Below are positions 9,301 to 21,300 of a DNA stretch of 39,342 nt, in pieces. The DNA is taken from the NCBI RefSeq assembly GCF_001949145.1, contig NW_019091380.1:2852578-2891919 (forward strand), given 5' to 3'. The stretch comes from Acanthaster planci. Taxonomy: Eukaryota > Echinodermata > Asteroidea > Valvatida > Acanthasteridae. The stretch's first letter is position 1, and every line of letters begins with the position of its first letter. A program made the translations under genes and the position numbers. A model generated the notes under the pieces. It was not told where the DNA came from. It made no database searches and saw only the letters and a program-made list of their open reading frames with translations.

Positions 9301-12300
9301 GCATTTAGATGCAGTAATTTATTCTGGTATGGGATTTGTCAGGATATGTTTGTAGCTATTGCTAGATTTGTTCTCAGGTGTGTCCAGGTTTTATCTGATG
9401 TCCAAGACTTCGTTATCCCATCTCCAATACTTCATGGTTGTTACTTCCTTACTCAATGTCTTCAAGGAAGCAGAAACCTCGGAGTCAACTACCCAATATG
9501 ATGACCACTCCTTGGAACTTGAAGACCATCGCAAGGAGAAAAGAAAGAAGCACAAACATAAGACAGAGGTAGTTTGGACTGTGACCTCTAGTTGTCTTTG
9601 TTTCTATTCCAGTGTTCAACTTGGGACAAATTTTTTGCAGCTGTGTGCTTCACAGCAGTTTTCTTTTACTGAAAGATATGCAAAAAAAGACAGACTATCA
9701 CCTGTGCTTTGCCACAGCTGGTCACCTTGTCCTTCTTGATTTAACCTTCTAGATGAAAACTCTACAGTAGCAATAGGCTGTTATTGTTCATGAGACGTAT
9801 TTGAAAGAGAATGTAATTGTTATTGGCTCTGTTTTCAGTCCTCAGAAAATATCACCAGCAAAACCCAAGAAATTGATAATGAAGGAGCAATATGTCACAA
9901 AAAGAAATCTCACCAACACAAAAACAAGGTAAGGGTTCACCTCAGAAGTTAGCAAATAAAAGTAATATTCTGACAAACAAATATGCCAGTAATATTAATT
10001 TTAGCTTTGGGTCAAAGATGTAAATTTTATACCAGGTTTGCTGTTACAATGAGGTATATAGTAACCCTATATTCTTTGCGTGGCCTTAGAGTTGAAGAAA
10101 ATAATGAGCATGCTTGATTGGGCTTCGAACCTATGACTTTTGCTTGCCAGTGCAGACTGGGGGACCAGTAACTACTTGACCATGGTTTGAGGCATTAAGA
10201 GCGAGCGGATTACCACCGGGGACAAAAGCTCTCCACCACCGCAGTGATGAGCCACACAGCACTGCTGCACACTAATCTGGCCCCTATTGAAAAGAGGTCA
10301 GCAGTGCGCTGGGTCGGTTTCGGGAACAAGAGAATCTTATGTAACACCGCACAATTATGGGCCTTTTTTCCAAGGCTGCAGACCTGGCTGAAATATTCAG
10401 GAGTTAATGAAGGATACCTGTCAGGTTTAGAGTAGTGCCCAAAGAATCCTTCATGTGGGTATAAACAGCCATTTAGTGAAATGATGAATTTTTGAAGAAT
10501 TTTGAAAACAGAAAATCTTAAAAGGGACCCGGCATCTTGTCTTGCTCAAGAAAACTCCACCCGGCAGCAAGTGCTTAAGACGTCTACTTCAGGGAGCAGA
10601 AAGTCGTGGTTTCAAATCCTCATACCACTGCTCTCAGACTGTAATGAGAGTACAAGGGTGTAAGGGCAAAACCTGGTCTAAGATGATTGGTCATACAGGC
10701 TGTCTCACGGCACTGTGACCTTCAGCAGCAAACCTCCAACTGTCTTACGCCTGAATCTGTGTGTCAATAGGTTGATTTTGGCAGTTTCTAAATGTGTTCT
10801 TCAAAACAACTTTAAAAGGGAATTCCTTTAATCTGTCTGGTCATGATGAATTGATTGGATTGATAAATTTGATCAATGAATTTGTTAATGATTGTAATTG
10901 CTGGGCACCTATGGAAAACAGTGATTTGACACTGACAGGTCTCCCCAGGGTAAAGAAGAAAGAAAGAAATACAATTGGCCACAGCTCTGCACTTGTCAGT
11001 TGTAATTTTGTTGTAATTTGTAATTTTGTTGTAATTGGCCATCCTGTATATTCTTAAACTTTGACCTTGTTGAAATTCCTTTCTCTGAAGTCCATGTGTA
11101 TTCAAACGCTATTCCACTGTGTTGTTAAATCTGAGGTGTTGTTCCATAGGCTTATCCAGTAACTTAAATACTTAAACATCTCAAACACAGTGTTTGTACT
11201 TTTTATTTCCCTATAAGAAAGTTGACACACAAGAGTCGACAATCCAAAATAACGATCGCTTTGTAGAAAGTGAGGAAACCCAAGAACATCATCACAAGGA
11301 GAAGAGGAAGAAGCACAAGAAAGAGAAAGAGGTAATTGAAAGTTTTTGGTTGCCTTGGTTGGTTATTATTTTCTTACTTTTTCCATTGTTTGTTTGATCT
11401 AACTTTGCTTGTAATAAATGCAGCTGATTGGAATGTAATTCTTGACCTTTGTCCTGTTTTCAGTTCTCAAGAAATAGCAGAAGCGAAACCCAAGATGTTG
11501 ATAATGAAGGAGAAAAACATACCAAAAAGAAATCTCACAAACAAAAAGAAAAGGTGAGGGGTCACAGAAGAAGTAATGTTTTAAGAGCATCACTGTCTCA
11601 TATCAGCGAATATCCAACAACTGGGATTGTAGTATTTTGATGGACTCTGGAACCTGTAGCCCAGCGACTGTTACATGGCTCTGGGTTTCTGGTCATCATT
11701 TTAAATAGAAAGAGCAAGGGCTATGCAACAAGCACTCAACCAATGGTGCCAGGAACCTGTCACAAATTGTAGAACATATTTCCAACCTCTAAAGCTTCCT
11801 TGTAGATTTTGAAGGATCTGGGAGGTTACGGGATAAGCATGACAAAATAAAGGCTGTGTTATAAGAAATGTTATTGGGAAAAAACGGCATATTCAACGTT
11901 TCTGTTAAAATTTGTACGTAGTTAATGAGAAGCGTCATTGTAAGATTACCTTGGTGTGTGGATCTGCTTCAATTTCAATAAATTAGTAGTTTTAAATTTC
12001 TTTTCCAGATTGAAATGTCTACATCAAATCTTGAAATAGAACAAGAAGCTGCCGTGAATCAATATCACCAAGAGAAAAGGAAAAAGCACAAACACAAGAA
12101 GGAGGTACGTTGTGAATTTCAGCCACCAGCTTCATTTTCCTGTTTGGAATTCTGCGCATATTAGTGACATTTTAATGTTATTCCTATTTCTCAAAAGGCA
12201 TTCAGTGATGCAAATAATATTTTGCTATTCTTTCAGTTAGAACTAGTGGAAGCTGTCGATGAAACACCTGAAGTGATCTCAGAAGATGTCCAAACTTTCA

Positions 12301-15300
12301 AAAAGAGGAAACGGAAAGAGAAAGAGAAGGTGATACAGTTTAAACTCAAAACTGCCCCCCATGCATCTCTCGTCCTTAGAAGCATCTTAAAGAAATTGAG
12401 GAGTCACTTCGCTTCATGACTTGATTTAAATGAGCCGGGCCCAGCTTCATTGACCTTCTGTGTAAATACATATCGTTTGGGAAATTGATGAGCTATTTGG
12501 GAGCTAGCCGTGAACCAGTCAAGAGATGTAGGATGTATAATCGTTTGGTTGGTAACCTGCTTTTGTTAAGCAGATGTTACCCTTGAGTGGCAGATTTATG
12601 TGCTTGAGAGCTTTTTAAACTTTGCACCATATTTTATCTATAGGACAAAACATTCGGCCCTCAAATCTCTGAGTTTTGTATATTTCAGGTCATTCGGCCA
12701 GTTAGCAGTTTGCAGCACATTTTCTAGTTTGTATTAATTTTTTGTATCTACAGACTGAAGAAACAACTGTCAGTGAAGATGTTAATGAAGTTCAAGGTGA
12801 AGAAACGGTGGTCGTCCCTAAGAAGAAAAAGAAACGGAAACAAGATAAGGTGAGAAGGTTATGATAATTTTTCCTGTGGAGAATCAAAGTGTTTCAAGTG
12901 ACTTTTTAATGTATCAACGCTTGGCATTCCTGGTCCACATTTTTGGACCTCACACCAAAACAGTTGGTATTTGTGTTGGAAATTCCAACCAGGGGGGTAT
13001 GCGCAGTTTTTCTTCTTGGCTACTTTTATCTTGTACGCTTTTTATAAAGTTTGGTTTCCTCTTAAAATTCCACTTCTGTCATTCTTGCATGTTTTGCATG
13101 GAAATTTTTTTTGAAAAAGCTCAGATGACCTTGTAAGAACAGTATCCTTTGCTCTTAATCTTGATAAACAACAATACTCATGAATAGTCATTGCTTACAT
13201 GCAATGATGATGAAGTTTCCTGGACACAAAATGGAAAAGCCTGCTTGTGATGCTCGCATTAATTAAAAAGAGGTACAGCCTCCAGATTACACCACTTGAT
13301 TTGTTATTGCAGGGAGAAGTGCTGGTAGATGAGGAAAGTGAAATATTGGAAGAGAAAAATGAAAATGGAGAAAAGGAGAAATCTGCGAGAGAAAACAATT
13401 CTGCCGAGAGACCTGGAGATGGATGCAAAGCTGGTGACAGCAGCGACACAGATGAAGAAACTAAACAGAAGCTGAAACAAGAGTGGCAAGACAGGACGTC
13501 ACTGAAGAAACTGCGAATGGTAAAGGATGATGTCCACAGTGGGAGGGTCAGGGGCAGTTATCATGTATGGGTGTGGTTAACTGTAAGCTTGATCAAATTA
13601 GTAGACACTTAGAAACCTGAGTTAGAAGGTCAATTTCGGGTGTTATTTTCGTATTACAAAAATATCCTCTTACCAACTAATCCCCCAAGAAAAAATACAA
13701 CTTTGCAAGCATGTAGACTGGAACCCTTGCCTCGCTGTATGTTTCGCTTAAAAGTTTGCCCACCTCATATGTTGTGGTAATTGCCCCCAGCCTTCCTACG
13801 AAAACGCATGCACAATGCTTCAGATATACGCCCACTTTGTTATAATTACCCCTAATTCTCCTAAGAAAACAAATTATGCCTCCAGGGCTGGTGGAGTGGT
13901 ACAGAGTCTGAGCATGGACAGGAGAGGGCGCTCTGTCAGCAGCTGCATCCTGTGGGTTTGACTAGCAACATGCATGGAGCAGTGTATGCATAGTCTGAAT
14001 TTGTTCAAATCCACAGAGGCTCTAATGTATTAATAATAATTGAACATTTACACTGCGTCGTTTCCATAAAAATGATCAACGGCGCAGTACAAGTTGACGT
14101 AAAAATAATTGATTTAAGAAATGAAAAGATGAATGAATGTCACTGTGCTAGTACCCAAACCACAGTATGGGGATACGTCTGACTAGACAGCGACGTGGCG
14201 TTTGTTATATCCCACATCAGCATTTGTCACTGATGAACGGTACAAATTCTGACAAGCACTTCCTCACCACCAGAGAAGGGACAGACTGGTTGGAAATGTT
14301 TCAACCAGGCTCAAGCACATGCCCCACGCCTACACAAAGATTGTACCTTCCCAAAGAAATTAGTTACGTGTGTTGACGTAGCCAGCACCAAGCCCTTTTG
14401 AACCTGTGTATGCCAGCAGTGAGTTTCTGTGCAAAAATATGCCCCCTCTTCTTCCCGTGCAAAGCAAAGAATGTTTTCTGCACCTTCCACCTCTAACTAT
14501 CCCAACAGCAAACCCTACCTGATACACTGAGGACTGCTGATTGGGTTTGCAAGTCTCGTCATTGTTGGAAATCAATTTCCTCGGTACATATTTTTTGTTC
14601 CTGCATCGCAGCACTGTATGTGTTACAAAATAATACAGGTATTTAGGGGTTGTTCTCCCATTCCCCAAAATTGGACTTCTGATATTGTCTGTTTTAACAG
14701 TAACCCTTGCTACATCTGAATACAGGTATGAAAGTTGCCCTCAAGGAGCCATGGACCAACACAGTTTAGAAACTCCTGAAATTTTGAATTCACACTTGGG
14801 TTTTTTTATGAGTTGCCATAGCAACTTTGTTTTATTTTTTTTCCCACCTAGCAACAACCCAAGATGTTCCTCATTGACAATTTCACTAATGACGAAGATC
14901 CAAGGATGACTTTCAAACCAGTTGAAATGAAAGACCTTCAAGATTTCATTCAGTATTCCGTGATGGGCAATGCTGCCAACGTCAACAAAATCAGGTTGGA
15001 AAATGCTGCTAAACATTTGGTCCTGTTTCCCATGTGATACAGTTTGGAAACTTGTTGATTCTTGTGAGACCAAATATGACCTTGTCCAGGGAAATGTGAT
15101 ATAAAGTCGAATTATTCCTTTCCTTAAAATAGTCCGCTCATGTCAAGAGGGTAAATTTTCTCATGGAAGTTCAATGATAAGGTATTTTTCAGAAATGACA
15201 TCTTCGATCTCTACAGTTTCAGGTTTTATGAACAAAAATGTTTGAAAGGATCTTATTGATTGTAAGGAAGATTAATATGATATTTTTCAAAGCCTAAGTC

Positions 15301-18300
15301 TGCAAAAGATAAGACTCAACTGTTTTCAAAACCTGTTTTTCAGTTGTATTAAGTTGGACTCCATAGAAGTATAAATGTATGGTAAAAAATTCATTTCCAG
15401 AGCAGAAAAGGCAGTGGGTGTCTACCGTCTGCAAAACGAAAGTTTACACTGGGTTTTTCCCAGCCGTGCAAAAACTCATTTTTTCATGTTTGCAACATAA
15501 TATACCCTTGTATTTTTCCAGATCAAGCCACAAATAATTATTGCACATTTTAATGCAGACTTTTGGAAGTTTTTTTCTCTCTGAAAGATTTTGAGGATGT
15601 GGGGAAAGCTTACTTGACATGAAAGCTTTCATATTCCTCGGGCTGCTTGTCTGACATCAGGCGTTAAGTTGGACGCATTGTTCACATCCACTCTGTGGAT
15701 GTTGACAGATTTTGGTCTTTTCTTTGGTAGATTCTGCAAGTTGGTGAGGCCATTGCTGGTATCCAAAGTCATGGTTGTCGTCCTAAATGGAGTGACAGAT
15801 GCTTGCTACCAGGAGAATAGAGAATGGTTCCCCCATCTCAATGGAAAATATGACCTGGTAAGACAAAATAAAAGATGTACTTTGTGTCTTGGAGATGTCG
15901 ATTTTTATTCATAAATACCTCAGAGAGTTTCCTATTCAATAACATGCCACTTGGCCTTGTATTAACATTTGGTACTGCTCGCTAAGAAGCAGTAATGCCC
16001 ACTGTGTACATCACGCGCTGGCGCCTGGACACAAGACAGTATAATTGATTTGAATTGGTCAAGAGCCTGTGTTCATATAAGGAGATTCTTTTGGACAACT
16101 ATAAAATAAAATGGACAGGGTGTTTAGGAAAATGAAAATAACATTCTACAACAAAATCATTGGAAATCTGTCATACATTGACTTCTTTTGACTCCCTGAC
16201 TAAAAAAGGAATTTATGAATGGGAATAAATATATGCTTTGCCGGCCAGGAGACTGAATGCTGATAATGCCCTTGCCAGCAGCTTGGACATGAGTAGCATC
16301 CATTCTCCTGAGCCAGTCTTCAACGGCCAAGCACGTAGTTATTCCGTTCATAACAGATTGTGCCCAAAAATTCACAAGGTTACTTGGGTGGAACTTGAAC
16401 CCACAACCTCCTGCTTACTAGGGTCTGTGAATGCTTTACACACAAACTAATGAACATCGTTATCGTGCAGGTTCATGCGCGCTTGGTGCAAGAGGTACTG
16501 AGCATGTGCAATTAATATCTGTTGAAACATGCGGTTTCCACTCATGTGCACCAAGCGCAAAGTTGACATTTTTCCCACCAGACTGTCTCTGAGGGAGTAC
16601 TCTTGGTCAGAAAGATTGTGAACTGATTGTTTTTTATAATTTTACCATTTCCCTGACAAATTCACTTCATACTTGAGTCCAAAAATGGTCTGAACTTGCC
16701 TCCATATCTTTCTGTCGTGTTCATAATTTTTTTCACTTTTCAAGGACATATTGTTCCAGGCCTGAACAATTGTTTCCTCCTTTTTTGAGCTTCCACTGTG
16801 AGGCAAAAATGTAACATCCCAGCCAACAGTGAGGGTCACTGGATTTTTCTACTTTGTATGAAATTTCACAAGGATTCCTTTTCACCAATATCTTTTGCTG
16901 CCGAATGTGCCAATGGAATATTTGTAAGGCTTGCAGTGTTCTGATGCATTTGTAGATGCATCCGTTCTGGATATTCACTGATGCATGAGAGAGGGCCTCC
17001 TAATAACAGCTGACAGAAGTTATTTTGAGATTTGGAGATTCGTATTGTGGAGGAAGTAACGTGGAGTAGCTAGCTGTAACTCCGTGTTGGAAATATCCCA
17101 AAACGTTGCATGCGCCTCTTTTCAGAACGTCACCCACTCACAAAAGAGATATTTCCACCATAGTGTTACTGCAAGCTACTCCACATTGGATCCACTTTCT
17201 TGTCAATGATGGCTTCTCCCAGGAAAATCTTAAAAGTAATTGGATTTTGCGGTGATACTGACTGTCCTACGGTACCTTTTGTTTTCTCCTGTCTTCAGAT
17301 GGGACAGATTCTCCATCCTCCATCGCAGCCACAGCAGTCAATTCTGAATCAACTCCTACAAGTTGCAATCAGCAATAAGCAGCTGAAGAAGAGAGCTTAT
17401 CATGCGAAAATTGAAGGCCAGACGTCTAAAGGAGGCCAGACTGGTAAGATGTCACTTGCATTTGATTTTGTGCGATAGCTTTGATGAAAACTTAATTTTA
17501 CTGGGTGGTTTGACAACCCAAAAGGTGAAATTTGGAAGGAAAACAATTTTATTCAACAAAATGCACAGAATTCAGTGTGACTTGTTTTGAACTTGATTTT
17601 TGCCTGTAAGTTGAGAGTGTTGGCAACAACTCCACATGCAGATACATTCGTGAGGCAGGCCGCCGTACATATGGGCCAGTTGTATCAATTACCCAAAATC
17701 ACAACACCGAATGTCCCCTAACCGAAGGATGGGTGCACTGAATGTTCTTGTGGACCCTTCATGTTGTTATGACAGCATGGTACTGGGCCTTCTTTGTCAG
17801 TGAAGGTGCAGCCCAGGGCCAGTGGGCTAATCTGGCAATGTTCATGTAAGAAGTCATGACTGTGGAAGGGACCAGGCTTCATGCCGGTCATACACACAAA
17901 CATACCTGTATATGGTGCTGGGACTTACCAAAATGCAGGCACAGATCAGGTTTACAGTCATGGAGTTGCTTGCAAGTTTGGCTTTGCTTACAGCAACACC
18001 TGACAAAAAACATTGTTTTTGAATGGAAAGCAAAGCCGCTGTGTTTAAAATCTTCAACAGCAGTTGTCACACCCAGTGCCGTGGCATTGCCAGCCAGAAC
18101 CACACCCTCGACCGCGCACGGCCGCACCCACTATCTACTGAATGACGAAGAGAAGGCCAAGTGGAGGTACCCTCAGGCAGATGACCCAGAGTATACCCAC
18201 ACCGAACACAGTGACACAGTCAGTGACAAGAGCCCCATCGTCAGTGTGGATTGTGAAATGGTGAGCAATGAGACACCGATTGCAGACAGTTTGACAGCAA

Positions 18301-21300
18301 TGTTTAATGATCGTAAACACTGACAGCTTCAGGGCCTGAAAGTTGGACCCTTTCTCTCTAAGTTATCATGTTATCAGTGTTGCACTCTCGTACAAATCTC
18401 AGTAAATGTCATACTTCAGTAGACTGTATTCATGTATTGGCCATCTTGAATTGAAAGTGAGGCAAAGCTTTTCATTGTGGGTACCTGACAGTGAAAATAA
18501 CAACAACCAATTAAAATAGTTTAGAACAATTTAAAATTTGTAACAAATTACAGATTTAAAATAACTGAAAGTGAGTTTTGGTACCCAATATAGTCTGGCA
18601 CCACTCCATTTGACAGATTACATTGAATATGATAGATTCAGGGAATAAGATTGTTTCTAAGATGGCTTCTCCATGAATAAGGTCTGTTAGACCATCACAA
18701 GACCATCACGATATCTCCAGTCTAAATTTAAGTCACAAGCTATTGGGATGAACTGTAACAAAAGCATTCCTTTGTCATTGTTCATCTTGTTACTTGTGAC
18801 TGGTCTTGCATCTGGTTTTATGACTGGTCTTGTGAATGATTTCAACGACTATAATAGCTAACACTTATAATCATACTCTGTGTTCTTTGTGACAAAATCA
18901 TGTTTTCACCTCCTTGCCATTTTACAGTGTGTAACGAAAAAAGGAAATGAGCTGACGCGAGTCTCTCTGGTTGATGAGCAGTACACTGTGTTATACAACA
19001 GCCTGGTCAAGCCTCATAACCCCATCATTGACTACGTCACAAGGTAAATTTAACTCCGGAGGTTATAGTTCGGGCTAACCACCTGTAATTTCAATAAATA
19101 AAAAACAGAGGGTGGGTTAGATCAACATGGGCTGTGACTATTAACATGACAGGAATGTTTTTGACATAACCCTTGCATCTGATTCCAAAGTTGGAGAGTT
19201 AAGTTGTGTTTGTTCACTGCAGTCAGTCTTTTCCATATCGTTGTGTTCAACAATTAACTGAAATGTGAAAAGCACCTTCTAGGAAGTTTTACTTACATGT
19301 AACTCATAGCTGCATAACAATGTTACCAGAGGATGTAAGTGCATTGGAAATTTGTGTGCCTTGAGAGGTTGTTGCATCAAACGTAGGATTTTTAAAAAAT
19401 GCATGATGGGGGCTACCAACTATAAAGTAACATTTTCAATAGATAAGGAGAGTTGTATAAAAATTCAGGGTCTTAAAAGTATTCTGAAATAAACTGCACT
19501 GGAATTTGAAGCTCAGATACATCTGCTTGTTTTCTGGTGTTTCAGAGGACGTTACAAAAATTAACAAATTACATTAAAAAATTGTTAACGCCAGGATATG
19601 CTAACTAGTTTTCTCTTGGCCAGGCCACGGTTCGTTGTCATGTCAACCGAGCAATTTTCATTAACCTCAGCATTTGGTTGATGTTCTCAGGTATAGCGGT
19701 ATTACAAAGGAACTCCTAGACCCAGTAACAGTGAGACTTGAAGATGTACAGAAAGATATCATAGCTCTGCTGCCCAAAGATGTCATATTGGTGGGACAGT
19801 CATTAGAAAATGACCTCAGGGCATTAAGGGTGAGGAAAAAGAATACTTTTTTCTCCCTTCTAGTAATAAGTGGAACTTGTTTTTTATATTTAAAGTGGTT
19901 GGTATGTCCCGTTTGGTGAGTTTCTATTGTGAAATTGCCATTTTTAAAAACAAAAATTCTTGAATAACCAATTACCAACTTAGACCATAAACATCTTGAG
20001 TAGAAGGATGTTGAAGCTTCAACGGATACAGAACTCTGCTGCTCGTCTCATTACCTGGTTCCATAAACATGAACACATTACTGCAATCTTGAGGCAGTTA
20101 CATTGGCTACCTGTTAAATTCCCCATTCAGTACAAAATCATCCTGTTAAGCTACAAATCCCTCCCAGATTACGTGCCCGAATACTTGTCTGACCTTATTT
20201 CTCCTTAGGTATGTACCAGACCCCTCCTCTCTGCCTCACAAAACCTGCAAGATAAGAGAGGCAAAACGAAGGCTTATGGTGACAAAGCCTTTTCTAGTCA
20301 TGCTCAACTCTTCTGGAATTTTCTTCCGGTCTCCTTGTGTTCTGAACCCTGTTTTGATACCTTTAAAAGACAACTTAATGCTTCCTTTTTTGAAAAATTA
20401 TTTTGATATTTTCTACTTTGGTTTGTTTATATTCTTTTCTACTATGATTGATTTAATGGAATGGATTTCTTTCCAGCAGGAGTTTTCTTCATTGGTTAAG
20501 TATCTTTTGTTGGTTTTTCTTGTAGTAATAGTATTTTGTTTTGTAAAGCGTTTTGATATAACTTCTGCTATGAAAAGCGCTATATAAAGATAAATTATTA
20601 TTATCATAAAGCACCCCCTCATTGGTTGAAAAACATGACAGTAGTGCATGCATTTCATAGTCATTCATGAACCAACAAAATCCATCTCCAACCACCAAAG
20701 GAGCCTTTGTTGCTAGGAGAATAGCGCCCTCTCCTGGTTTCACTCCGGGCAGATAAGCATGGTTTACATTTCATATCTTTGTACCTTTGTGTTTTTCAGT
20801 TATTCCATCCTCATGTAGCAGACACAAGTAATCTCTTCACTGGTACCTACCGAGTAGCACTTCGTAAACTGGCTTGGAAATACTTGGGGTAAGACAGAGA
20901 AGCACCAACTATTAATCAATTTGAAATGGAAATAATTTTGAGAGGCCTAGTTCAAATCGCTTAAATTTACAAAAGTTGTAAAATGACTAAGTAAGATTTA
21001 GACGGACGTTATTTTTTAAGATACTTACCAACTGTTACCAACTTACCAAACTGTTATATTAACAGCCCTTTTTTCCCCCTATTTTAGCCCCACTTGCTGC
21101 CTACCTATGTGGCAACTGAATGTTCCTTTCTTGAGACCACAAATACTGGTCCTCACCCAACTTTCATTATTACAACCTTTTATCCTGTCCTACATTGCTA
21201 GTATTTAATGTTTATATTTCATCACAATACAAGTCTTCAAGTCATTGCGGATCCAGCACAAGTTGTCCAATGGCTCGTCAAGTGACAAGCTGTGTAAATA

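Larger units (their letters stand above)
8409..11553 (+). repeat. Tandem array of a two-exon cassette in REXO5 (3 copies)
   Basis: Exon order is A-B-A-B-A-B (exons 5-10). A exons share QYDD...LELEDH(H/R)KEK and a KKHKHK tail; B exons share SKTQ-x2-D-x-EG and a K-S-H-x-H/Q-K tail. Intron segments next to the B exons also match. Copies 1 and 2 are the most alike, so their duplication is probably the youngest. Exon 11 (12009-12104) ends HQEKRKKHKHKKE and looks like a further diverged A exon. Confidence 0.8.

Noticed and set aside
10075-10195. Functional tRNA gene on the minus strand
   Set aside because: A and B boxes are present but the arms do not form a proper cloverleaf and no acceptor stem was found; a SINE head is more likely.
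19996-20205. A host gene encoding a 70-residue protein
   Set aside because: The translation is the C-terminal end of an L2/CR1-type reverse transcriptase followed by stops and the LINE tail.
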